DNA of 64,000 nucleotides from Arenibacter antarcticus. Lineage in GTDB: Bacteria; Bacteroidota; Bacteroidia; Flavobacteriales; Flavobacteriaceae. Below are positions 56,679 to 64,000 of this stretch, piece after piece. The notes beneath the pieces are model-generated. The model saw only the letters and a list, made by a program, of their open reading frames with translations. It was not told the origin of the DNA and searched no databases. The translations under genes were made by a program, and so were the position numbers. How positions within the stretch are numbered: position 1 is the first letter of the stretch; each line of letters begins with the position of its first letter. The stretch is from the NCBI RefSeq assembly GCF_041320605.1, contig NZ_CP166679.1, positions 310,001-374,000 of the forward strand, written 5' to 3'.

Positions 56679-58403
56679 TTAGTGGGAATCCCTAGGCACA
56701 TTTGCCCCCGATTTTCCTTTTAAAAAATCCATATCAGCCCCCAAATGTGCTTGTTCTACATGGTTGATATATAAATTTACATATCCCCTATCCACTAATG
56801 GAGAAGACAATGTGATATTCCGTTTCCGCAATTCTAACTCTTCATCGGTAAGAGCTATGTTTAGGCTGCGTTCTTTTACATTTAGCGTAATGACATCCCC
56901 ATTTTGAATAACCGAGAAGTTCCCTCCCATAGCAGCTTCTGGAGATACGTGTAGTACAACGGTACCAAAACCAGTTCCACTCATACGTCCATCTGAGATA
57001 CGCACCATATCTCTAACCCCTTTTTCCAATAGCTTTTTAGGCAGTCCCATATTCCCCACTTCGGGCATCCCTGGATAGCCTTTAGGTCCTACATTTTTCA
57101 ACACCAAAATGCTATTTGCATCAACTTGCAAGTCATCCGTATCTATTCTGGCCTTATAATCCTCGATATTCTCAAAGACCACGGCCTTTCCCGAATGCAC
57201 CATTAAATGGGCACTGGCTGCTGAAGGCTTTATTACCGCTCCATTTTCGCAAACGTTCCCATGCAGCACTGCCAATCCTGTAGCATCATTAAAGGGACAA
57301 TCAAAACTTCCTATTACATCCGTATCATAGTTCTCGGCATTTTTATAATTCTCTTCAATTGTTTTTCCATTTACGGTAATACATTCATTATGTAAGATAC
57401 CCCTAAGTTCTTTGAGAACTGCTGGCAAACCACCGGCATAAAAAAGGTCTTCCATAAAATGTTTTCCGGACGGCTGAAGATTAGCAAGCAGGGGAATATT
57501 TTTTGACAGGCGATTAAAATCATCCAACTTAAGAGGCACCCCTACCCTTCCCGCAATGGCAAGAAGGTGGATTACAAAATTAGTAGACCCCCCAATAGCC
57601 GCATTTACTTTGATGGCATTTTCAAAAGCTTTAAGGGTCAAAATATCGGAAGGTTTTAGATCTTCTTTCACCATCTCCACAATCCTTTGTCCTGACAACT
57701 GAGCCAATACCTTTCTACGGGCATCTGCAGCAGGAATAGCCGCATTTTCAGGCAGGGTGATTCCCAAGGCTTCTACCATACAAGCCATAGAGGAGGCGGT
57801 GCCCATAACGGCGCAATGTCCATCGCTTCTACACATAGCCGCTTCAATATTCCGCAACTCCGAGGATTGCAACTTGCCCTCCCTAACATCGTCATGATAG
57901 CGCCAGACATCACTGGTACCAATATTTTTACCTCTGTATTTCCCCGTCAACATAGGACCTCCGGATACCACAATAGTGGGGATGTCCACACTACACGCTC
58001 CCATGACTAGGGAAGGGGTGGTCTTATCACATCCGCATAGCAATACTACCCCATCCAAGGGATTCGCCCTTATACTTTCTTCCACATCCATACTGGCCAA
58101 GTTTCTGTATAACATTGCGGTGGGTTTCATAAGGGTTTCTCCCAAAGACATTACGGGAAATTCTACCGGAAAGCCACCAGCCTGCAAAATTCCTTTTTTA
58201 ACGGAGGCTGCCAGTTCCCTAAAATGACCGTTACAGGGCGTCAATTCAGACCAGGTGTTGCAAATACCGATTACCGGTTTCCCATTAAACTCAGAATCCG
58301 GAATTCCTTGGTTCTTCATCCAAGCACGGTAAATAAATCCGTCCTTACCACTACGGCCAAACCAATTACTGCTCCGGAGTTTTTTTTCACTGTTCTCTTC
58401 CAT
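56679..58403 (-). CDS. IlvD/Edd family sugar-acid dehydratase
   Basis: 574 residues, Fe-S-dependent dehydratase that turns an aldonate into the 2-keto-3-deoxy acid. The family cysteines and metal sites are visible: GICNTWSELTPCNGHFRELA, LCGCDKTTPSLVMGA, CRSDGHCAVMGTASSM and GGSTNFVIHL, ending with DGRMSGTGFG. The absence of a long N-terminal extension and the context (SDR, lactonase) favour a pentonate or hexonate dehydratase (L-arabinonate type) over dihydroxy-acid dehydratase. The sugar is not determined. Confidence 0.92.
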   Translation of the reverse strand: MEENSEKKLRSSNWFGRSGKDGFIYRAWMKNQGIPDSEFNGKPVIGICNTWSELTPCNGHFRELAASVKKGILQAGGFPVEFPVMSLGETLMKPTAMLYRNLASMDVEESIRANPLDGVVLLCGCDKTTPSLVMGACSVDIPTIVVSGGPMLTGKYRGKNIGTSDVWRYHDDVREGKLQSSELRNIEAAMCRSDGHCAVMGTASSMACMVEALGITLPENAAIPAADARRKVLAQLSGQRIVEMVKEDLKPSDILTLKAFENAIKVNAAIGGSTNFVIHLLAIAGRVGVPLKLDDFNRLSKNIPLLANLQPSGKHFMEDLFYAGGLPAVLKELRGILHNECITVNGKTIEENYKNAENYDTDVIGSFDCPFNDATGLAVLHGNVCENGAVIKPSAASAHLMVHSGKAVVFENIEDYKARIDTDDLQVDANSILVLKNVGPKGYPGMPEVGNMGLPKKLLEKGVRDMVRISDGRMSGTGFGTVVLHVSPEAAMGGNFSVIQNGDVITLNVKERSLNIALTDEELELRKRNITLSSPLVDRGYVNLYINHVEQAHLGADMDFLKGKSGANVPRDSH

Positions 58404-58567
58404 ATCTATCGAGATTTTAGATCTATCTTATCTTGGAATAATACCCCAAGTGGATTACCAATTGAGGTGTTGCACCGATTAACATTTCTCCAAGATAATA
58501 AACTTTTTCATTAGGAATAGGAGATCAATTATTAAGCTTCCAAATTGTAGTCCACCTCAAAGAATAA

Positions 58568-59440
58568 TTATTGCAGTAAAGGAAAGAATTTTCCCTGCAT
58601 TTTTCCCCCTTTGGGAATCGCGGGAACACCTTGTAGCAGTTCATCATTGGTATTGCTTAAGGTACCATCAGCAAAAACGTTCAACACAAAGGCACGTCTG
58701 CTCCTTTCGGATTTGTTAGCATAGGAACCATGAACCATCAAAGGATGATGAAAAGTGGCATATCCTTTTTTTAATTCTATGGTTTCAGGATTAAAGGCTT
58801 TATTTTGTTCAGGAGAAAGAAATTGTTTTAATCCATCCATATCACCAGCCAGGGCAGGTTTTTGCAATAAACCCCATTTATGGCTCTTGGGGATATATTG
58901 CAGACATCCGTTAGCTACATTGGCATCATCTAATGCAGTCCAACAAGTAAGGTGTTGCATGGCCACGGTTCTGGTCCAATAGGAATAATCTTGATGCCAA
59001 GCCACTACGCCACCGTGTAAGGCAGGTTTACAGAATAATTGATCGTGCCAAAAACGAACTGGCTTATTCTCCAATAATTGATGAGCGGCCATTACAAAAG
59101 CAGGATTCCAGAGCACATCATGGAACCCTTTGGCAATTCGCCAATGCCCTAAGGAATGGAACAAAACGGAATTGGGATCTTCGGACTCATTACTGTGAAA
59201 CTCATAGAACAAATGATGGGCTGGGTGTTTAGGGTCCATTAGCTGTGCTAACTCCCCCCTGAGTACATCTACTTGCCATTCTTCCAATAATTTAATTCCT
59301 GACACATATCCATACTCATTATAATGAGCAATCTGATTAGTGGTCAGCTTATACTGCTCCCATTCTTCTTCTCTATTGGGCCAATTAAATAGGTCCGAAA
59401 CCAACTGATGGTAATCTGCAAGATCTTTTGCCGTAGTCAT
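58568..59440 (-). CDS. Phytanoyl-CoA dioxygenase family protein
   Basis: 290 residues; Fe(II)/2-oxoglutarate oxygenase fold. The facial triad is visible: H149-x-D151 in AWHQDYSYW and H237 in MVHGSY, with a downstream Arg for 2-oxoglutarate in ERSRRAFVL. A complete active site, so probably an active hydroxylase. The substrate is unknown. It lies 164 bp upstream of the dehydratase gene on the same strand and may oxidise a substituent on the same carbohydrate or serve another step. Confidence 0.88.
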   Translation of the reverse strand: MTTAKDLADYHQLVSDLFNWPNREEEWEQYKLTTNQIAHYNEYGYVSGIKLLEEWQVDVLRGELAQLMDPKHPAHHLFYEFHSNESEDPNSVLFHSLGHWRIAKGFHDVLWNPAFVMAAHQLLENKPVRFWHDQLFCKPALHGGVVAWHQDYSYWTRTVAMQHLTCWTALDDANVANGCLQYIPKSHKWGLLQKPALAGDMDGLKQFLSPEQNKAFNPETIELKKGYATFHHPLMVHGSYANKSERSRRAFVLNVFADGTLSNTNDELLQGVPAIPKGGKMQGKFFPLLQ

Positions 59441-59658
59441 TGTGATTGGGTTTTATGGTTAAATACTACTTCCAACTCCACTTTTGGGTTTTTGTGGATT
59501 TTGTTTGCATTGTAAGTTCTAGGAATCCTTAGAGAATTTCCTTGCTAAAAATCCTCATTTCCTTATCGGCCAGAAGCGCTCCCAAATTAATATCTACCAA
59601 ATTAATATGTCTAATGGTAGTTGTTTCAGATCGATGACAAAAAGTATTGATTAATTTT

Positions 59659-60729
59659 TTACTTATTCCCCTCAAGACTCTGAAACTGTCCATCTTCCTT
59701 TACCAACAAAATCTTTCCAGTAAATGGACTCTTAACCCAAATATTCCATCCTGATTTGTGTTTTTCCATACGTGGCATCAGAACACTGCCCAAAATCTCC
59801 TTAGGTTGTACAATACGTTTCTCGGCATCCTTCTCCTTGTGTAACACCGCTCTGTGAAGTGAATACAGATACCATTTAATATGATCGTCCTGAGGAATTG
59901 TGAACTCGGCCTTGCCTCCCGCTGGTTCAGAAGAGAAATAAACATAGCCCCAATGTTCGGGTTCATGCATATTAACAACGCCTTGCGGGGACCAAACCCA
60001 ATTGTATTCTGGCATGTAGCTTCCTTTAGCGTCTTTTTTTCTTGAATAGCGGCCGTTGGTAATATCAAAATCCCAATTCACTCTTGAAAAATTTAGGCGC
60101 CAAAAATCGTTTTCTGGAATTTTACCATCCTTAGAAGCCTCTGTAATGACACTCCAAGGAAGGGCAATTTCTACCGTCCATCCTTCATCCGTATCAGAAG
60201 AATTATTAAGAGTCCCTCTAATGTCCACGGCGGACTTAATCCCCTGAATATCCCAACTATCTATGACCTTATTACCATTATTTCGGTAGGGTTTAGTAAT
60301 AAAAAGATCCCACAGGGTGTTATGAGCATTCATTTCAAATTCATAATAATTATGGGTATCTCCATCAGGATTAATAAAGATTTCAAAATCGTTATTGTAA
60401 AATATAACCGTATCTCGTTGTTTTAAGGTCGCCCAAATATGGGGTTCCTCCATTTGGGCCAAAACATACAGATAGTTATTATCCCATAACATTTTCATTC
60501 GGGTTGTATAGGTAGGTGTCAATTCGCCCTCAATATCAATATAATCCTCAGACCATGGCGCTAGTTTCCACGCGTTTTCATCCATTTTCCCATCAATTAC
60601 CATTACATCATTTGTATTATAAGCAATATAACTTCTTGGAATATTTTGGGCATTTATTGCGAAAATCCCTAAAAGGACGAACAAAAGGACCATCCACCAT
60701 CCACTTTTATTTTTAACTAAATTCCTCAT
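59659..60729 (-). CDS. Exported CBM9-like carbohydrate-binding protein
   Basis: 356 residues with a signal peptide (about 10-28, ending AINAQ). The first 220 residues form a CBM9-like domain (DGKMDENAWKLAPWSEDY, LWDNNYLYVLAQMEEPH, EIFINPDGDTHNYYEFEMN, WTVEIALPW). Such proteins bind glycan ends in the periplasm or at the surface; a linked catalytic domain is not seen. The C-terminal 120 residues are of unknown type. It starts the sugar-acid run, 218 bp before the dioxygenase gene. Confidence 0.88.
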   Translation of the reverse strand: MRNLVKNKSGWWMVLLFVLLGIFAINAQNIPRSYIAYNTNDVMVIDGKMDENAWKLAPWSEDYIDIEGELTPTYTTRMKMLWDNNYLYVLAQMEEPHIWATLKQRDTVIFYNNDFEIFINPDGDTHNYYEFEMNAHNTLWDLFITKPYRNNGNKVIDSWDIQGIKSAVDIRGTLNNSSDTDEGWTVEIALPWSVITEASKDGKIPENDFWRLNFSRVNWDFDITNGRYSRKKDAKGSYMPEYNWVWSPQGVVNMHEPEHWGYVYFSSEPAGGKAEFTIPQDDHIKWYLYSLHRAVLHKEKDAEKRIVQPKEILGSVLMPRMEKHKSGWNIWVKSPFTGKILLVKEDGQFQSLEGNK

Positions 60730-60754
60730 AACATAAATATTTTATATCCTTAAA

Positions 60755-60792
60755 TATAGGCTACTCCAATAAGTATAGGCTACTCCAATAAT
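60755..60792. repeat. Tandem 19-bp duplication
   Basis: TATAGGCTACTCCAATAAG at 60755-60773 and again with one change at 60774-60792. Confidence 0.8.
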
Positions 60793-60869
60793 TTATTATG
60801 CAATTAACAACAATATAGCCATTAGCGATTTACAAAAAACGATAAATACCTGATAAATTATCTCAAGAC

Positions 60870-60952
60870 AAGCCCATGAGGCATCGGACAGAAACCACTG
60901 ATAAAATTTTATCGCAAACGTCAGAACATTCAATCCTCACTTAGTGAGTAAA
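60870..60952. repeat. Dispersed repeat, copy B
   Basis: Same orientation as 34039-34120; shared start AAGCCCATGAGGCATC and shared end CTCACTTAGTGAGTAAA, with a diverged middle. Confidence 0.75.
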
Positions 60953-61060
60953 CGGGAATTTCAAATGGGGCAAGTAACAATTTTAATCCCAAATGAACTA
61001 TACTTTGCACAGTCCAACACTCCTATTCACAAAACTACAACTCCCTCCCTAATGCAATAA

Positions 61061-61092
61061 TTGCCATACTAATATTTGAATCTCTATCTTTG
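61061..61092 (+). promoter_or_regulatory. Promoter of the YeeE/YedE pair
   Basis: TTG 61061-61063, 21-bp spacer, TATCTTTG 61085-61092; start codon at 61110. Confidence 0.65.
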
Positions 61093-61109
61093 CAAAAACA
61101 TTTTTTAAA

Positions 61110-61667
61110 ATGGAAGTAATCTTGCAGCCATGGCCGTGGTACATATCGGGCCCACTACTTGCGACCACCATGTTATTATTGGTCTATTTTGGAAAAACTT
61201 TTGGCATGTCGTCCAATCTCCGTACATTTTGCAGTATTGCAGGTGCGGGAAAATATTCCGATTACTTTAGGTTCAATTGGCGTGATCAGCGGTGGAACCT
61301 TACCGTAGTTCTTGGCGCTGTCATTGGTGGATTTTTAGCCACCCAATATCTTTCCGACGGCTCCACTATGGCCTTAAATCCAGAAACGGTTTCAGATTTA
61401 TCGGAATTTGGATTTACTCAAATTGGGGAGACCTTACTACCTCCTGAAATCTTTAGTTGGGATTATGTATTATCTATAAAGGGTTTGTCTATTTTGATCA
61501 TAGCGGGATTTTTAGTTGGTTTTGGCACTAGATATGCTGGGGGTTGTACCTCTGGACACGCCATTACAGGCTTAAGCAATCTCCAATTGCCCTCCTTGAT
61601 AGCCGTTATCGGATTTTTTATTGGCGGACTCATTATGACCTTTTTTATTCTACCCCTAATATTCTAA
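61110..61667 (+). CDS. YeeE/YedE family transporter, first half
   Basis: Inner-membrane protein of 185 residues with about four to five helices and the family signature G-G-C-T-S-G-H-A-I-T-G-L-S. YeeE/YedE proteins pass thiosulfate or other sulfur species, and the Cys in this motif is thought to relay the substrate. It is half the size of enteric YeeE, and the next gene carries the second half-motif. The two start 2 bp apart from stop to start, so one transcript is certain. Confidence 0.88.
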   Translation: MEVILQPWPWYISGPLLATTMLLLVYFGKTFGMSSNLRTFCSIAGAGKYSDYFRFNWRDQRWNLTVVLGAVIGGFLATQYLSDGSTMALNPETVSDLSEFGFTQIGETLLPPEIFSWDYVLSIKGLSILIIAGFLVGFGTRYAGGCTSGHAITGLSNLQLPSLIAVIGFFIGGLIMTFFILPLIF

Positions 61668-61669
61668 AA

Positions 61670-62083
61670 ATGAAATATCTAAAATTTTTATTGGTCGGCA
61701 TCTTCTTTGGAATTGTACTGGTTAAATCTGAAGCCGTCTCTTGGTACAGGATTTTTGAAATGTTTAAATTTCAATCCTTCCACATGTATGGCATCATTGG
61801 GTCAGCAGTATCCTTGGGCATCTTATTTATATGGCTCTTTAAGAAATATAAAGTACAAAGCGTAGCGGGCAAGGAAATTAACCTACAGCCCAAAGACAAG
61901 GGGTTTACCCGCTATATACTTGGTGGCACCATTTTTGGCCTGGGTTGGGCCTTGGCAGGAGCATGTCCCGGACCAATGTATGTGTTAGTGGGCACTGGGG
62001 TATTCAGTATGCTCATTGTAATTGCTGCAGCGGTTTTAGGCACCTTTGCCTATGGAGTTCTAAAAAACAAATTACCACATTAA
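61670..62083 (+). CDS. YeeE/YedE family transporter, second half (DUF6691-like)
   Basis: 137 residues from ATG 61670, with four helices and the counterpart motif G-A-C-P-G-P-M-Y (LAGACPGPMYVLVG). Together with the preceding protein it would rebuild the two pseudo-repeats of a full YeeE channel, each with one conserved Cys. Substrate probably a sulfur compound, by family; no sulfurtransferase is adjacent. Only 2 bp follow the preceding stop. Confidence 0.86.
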   Translation: MKYLKFLLVGIFFGIVLVKSEAVSWYRIFEMFKFQSFHMYGIIGSAVSLGILFIWLFKKYKVQSVAGKEINLQPKDKGFTRYILGGTIFGLGWALAGACPGPMYVLVGTGVFSMLIVIAAAVLGTFAYGVLKNKLPH

Positions 62084-62229
62084 CGGGAATAATTAGGAGG
62101 GATGGGGTTTTGACCTTTTTTAAGATTATTAAAACCCCTAAACTTCTACCCAATCCGTTAGAATTTAGGAAAGTTGCATAGAATAGCCTTGTCCATAAGA
62201 TAAAAATGATGATTTTGACAATTGGATTC

Positions 62230-62505
62230 CTACATGATTTCGGCACTTAGCCCAGCTTGTAAAAGCATGGTACACTTAGGCTCCAAGTCTTTGTATTCAC
62301 CTGTCTTAACAGTGCATTTTCCATTGTAATGCACAATTAAAGAACACTGCTCTGCCTGTTCTGGTGTGTGTTCACAAACACTGATCAGTGTATCAATAAC
62401 ATGGTCAAAAGTGTTGACCTCATCATTAAATAGCACTATTTCATTCTGATTAACCGTCTCTTCCTCCAAAAGTAATTCTTCCGAGACTTTTTCCCTGGTA
62501 CTCAT
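62230..62505 (-). CDS. clpS: ATP-dependent Clp protease adaptor ClpS
   Basis: 91 residues. ClpS delivers N-degron substrates to ClpAP. The core N-D-E-V-N-T-F-D-H-V and the later helix with C-E-H-T-P-E-Q-A-E-Q match the family, with the Asn/Asp residues of the N-degron pocket intact. The N-terminal 20 residues form the flexible extension. 21 bp downstream of prmA on the same strand. Confidence 0.93.
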   Translation of the reverse strand: MSTREKVSEELLLEEETVNQNEIVLFNDEVNTFDHVIDTLISVCEHTPEQAEQCSLIVHYNGKCTVKTGEYKDLEPKCTMLLQAGLSAEIM

Positions 62506-62526
62506 AGAATCAATTTTTATAACTAT

Positions 62527-63363
62527 CTAAAATACGTATTTTACTGCAACCCAATTATTCTTTTCTAGATTATTTTCGAATTTCAGTCCTACTTCCTCGC
62601 ACTTATTAGTGATTTGGGGAATATCCTGTACATAAAATCCGCTTAAAAACAACATCCCGTCCTTTGCTAGACATTTTACATAAGAAGGAATATCCTCTAA
62701 AAGGATGTTCCTGTTAATATTGGCTATGATAATATCATATTTCTGATCCACCAATAAGTCGGCCGTACCTTCATAAACCTTGATATGGCTACAATTGTTC
62801 CGCTCTACATTTTCTAGGGCATTTAGGTAGCACCAATTATCAATATCGATGGCATCAATGGTTTTAGCATCTTTCTTGGCAGCTAAAATGGCCAACACTC
62901 CGGTACCGCTCCCCATATCCAAGACCGATTTATCCTTAAAATCGTGATCCAAAATATGCTGCATCATCATATGGGTAGTTTCATGATGTCCAGTCCCAAA
63001 ACTCATTTTAGGCTCAATAACAATATCGAATTGTACATCGGGCTTATCGTGAAAAGGGGCACGCACCACACACTTATCCCCTACTTGAATAGGATTAAAA
63101 TTCTTTTCCCAAGTGGCGTTCCAGTTCTCCTGTTCAATCTCTACATAGTTGTGTACAATGGTAAACAAAGAATTCTCAAGAATAGCAAGACCTGTTAGGA
63201 TTTCAGGATTCCACTCCTCCTTTTTTATATATGCCTGTACTCCCTCCTCGGTTTCCAAAAAGCTTTCAAAACCGCGTTCACCCAATTCGGCGATCAAAAT
63301 ATCCGATGCAGGCTGCAATGGTGTTACCGTAAAATTGTATTCTATATAAATGGAATTGGACAT
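62527..63363 (-). CDS. prmA: Ribosomal protein L11 methyltransferase
   Basis: Trimethylates lysines of ribosomal protein L11. 278 residues: N-terminal substrate-recognition domain (about 1-95), then the SAM domain with MSFGTGHHETTHMMMQ, VLDMGSGTGVLAILAAKK, DIDNWCYLNALEN and the catalytic-region NINRNILL. Complete and of normal length for the phylum. Followed by clpS with a 21-bp gap, an arrangement consistent with co-transcription. Confidence 0.93.
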   Translation of the reverse strand: MSNSIYIEYNFTVTPLQPASDILIAELGERGFESFLETEEGVQAYIKKEEWNPEILTGLAILENSLFTIVHNYVEIEQENWNATWEKNFNPIQVGDKCVVRAPFHDKPDVQFDIVIEPKMSFGTGHHETTHMMMQHILDHDFKDKSVLDMGSGTGVLAILAAKKDAKTIDAIDIDNWCYLNALENVERNNCSHIKVYEGTADLLVDQKYDIIIANINRNILLEDIPSYVKCLAKDGMLFLSGFYVQDIPQITNKCEEVGLKFENNLEKNNWVAVKYVF

Positions 63364-63599
63364 AGCAATATCTTAATGAATTTAGTTGTTCGGAATCTGG
63401 TTTTCTCCCTATCCGGGCATCAAATACAGAATTATTAAGGGCAAATGTAACTAGTGGTCCAAATAAAACCAATCCTACGGAAAGCTTAACCTCCGAACCG
63501 ATTTGGCATTCACCTGGACCAATCTTCTTATATCACCCTAAACATATAATTCCTTTAAACTGACTATCTACTAAGCATAGCAGTCGGATGAGTTATAGA
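63364..63599. other. Intergenic region between tpiA and prmA
   Basis: 236 bp, AT-rich, no gene, terminator or clear promoter recognised. Confidence 0.4.
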
Positions 63600-64000
63600 T
63601 TATATGGCTTTGACGATCGCTATAAAATCGTCCGCTACTAATGCAGCTCCTCCAATTAATCCACCATCTACATCGGGCTTAGAAAAAATTTCTACCGCAT
63701 TGCCAGGTTTCACACTACCACCATAGAGAATGGATACGTTGTTAGCCACATCTGCGTTTACCGCTTTGGTGATGGATGTACGTATAAAAGCGTGCATTTC
63801 CTGTGCTTGTTCCGCGGAGGCGGTTTCACCTGTTCCTATGGCCCAAACTGGCTCATAGGCTAAAATTATCTTACTCCAGGCCGAGGCTTCTAAATTGAAC
63901 AAAGCATTTTTCAACTGACTTTCTACGATTGCAAAATGATTGTCGGATTTTCTGTCTGCCAGCTCTTCACCAAAACAGAACATAACCCTCATATTCTTGG
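63600..64000 (-). CDS. tpiA: Triosephosphate isomerase, C-terminal part
   Basis: Interconverts dihydroxyacetone phosphate and glyceraldehyde-3-phosphate in glycolysis. About 133 C-terminal residues are in the window; the frame runs off the right edge (start outside). The catalytic Glu lies in YEPVWAIGTG, the mobile loop 6 follows (AIGTGETASAEQAQE), and the phosphate-binding segments SILYGGSVKPGNA and DGGLIGGAAL are seen. The catalytic His and Lys are outside. Confidence 0.95.
   Translation of the reverse strand, partial: KNMRVMFCFGEELADRKSDNHFAIVESQLKNALFNLEASAWSKIILAYEPVWAIGTGETASAEQAQEMHAFIRTSITKAVNADVANNVSILYGGSVKPGNAVEIFSKPDVDGGLIGGAALVADDFIAIVKAI

Larger units (their letters stand above)
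60730..61109. other. Intergenic region with repeats
   Basis: 380 bp, no gene. It contains a tandem 19-bp duplication (60755-60792), the second copy of a dispersed repeat (60870-60952) and the yeeE-type promoter (61061-61092). Confidence 0.65.

Overview
The window is a chromosomal piece of a member of the Bacteroidota, almost certainly a marine Flavobacteriaceae (an Arenibacter/Maribacter/Zobellia-like organism is an inference, not a proof). Evidence: low GC, TTG-N(16-21)-TAnnTTTG promoters instead of sigma70 boxes, few Shine-Dalgarno sequences, lineage-typical families (DUF349, DUF6452, DUF6048, DUF2752, 'CCC motif' proteins), split transketolase, and a non-AUG-started infC in a thrS-infC-rpmI-rplT operon.

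Layout. 1-4.3 kb: end of a DUF349 protein, then a minus-strand cell-division cluster (zapB-like, zapA), a strong 6S RNA candidate and RNase Y. 4.4-18.2 kb: housekeeping and small envelope genes: M23 peptidase, cysteine desulfurase, Smr protein, a four-gene membrane operon (DUF2752 / CCC motif / CD225-like / DUF2752), ornithine aminotransferase, RlmD with its DUF6452-DUF6048 partners, an rRNA methyltransferase, a ZIP transporter and a DUF4268 protein. 18.4-20.5 kb: one intact ISAon1-type insertion sequence with terminal inverted repeats and an 8-bp target duplication, followed by a 5'-truncated second copy that abuts the rRNA terminator region. 20.5-26.6 kb: a complete minus-strand rRNA operon (two promoters, 16S, tRNA-Ile, tRNA-Ala, 23S, 5S, terminator), whose downstream end carries duplicated terminators and three 57-nt hairpin elements with compensatory base changes. 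27-34.6 kb: PBP4-type peptidase, thrS-infC-rpmI-rplT, YjbQ, a HAD phosphatase and a DUF1801 protein. 34.8-42 kb: a run of minus-strand genes (secreted protein, dnaB, accA, EamA permease, LptF/G permease, tgt). 42-48.8 kb: transketolase halves, an outer-membrane barrel, an FKBP lipoprotein, an S4 protein, TPMT-like methyltransferase, PRTase and shikimate kinase. 48.9-49.5 kb: tRNA-Lys, tRNA-Leu, tRNA-Lys, with the Lys gene, promoter and terminator duplicated. 49.5-54.9 kb: repeat-rich DNA, a lipoprotein, an SdiA-regulated-type protein and a GltB-like flavoprotein. 55-60.7 kb: a sugar-acid catabolic cluster (lactonase, SDR, IlvD/Edd dehydratase, phytanoyl-CoA-dioxygenase-like protein, CBM9-like protein). 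61-64 kb: a two-part YeeE/YedE transporter, clpS, prmA and the end of tpiA.

Most of the window is ordinary core genome. The unexplained content is concentrated in noncoding DNA: the covarying 57-nt elements beside the rRNA operon, a 35-bp piece of a lipoprotein gene sandwiched between direct repeats at 49.57 kb, an 82-bp repeat shared by 34.04 and 60.87 kb, a diverged duplication with variable central hairpins at 45.2-45.5 kb, and decayed or tiny coding segments at 54.0-54.9 kb. Among proteins, the DUF2752/CD225-like operon and a tRNA-guanine transglycosylase lacking the zinc cysteines deserve attention.
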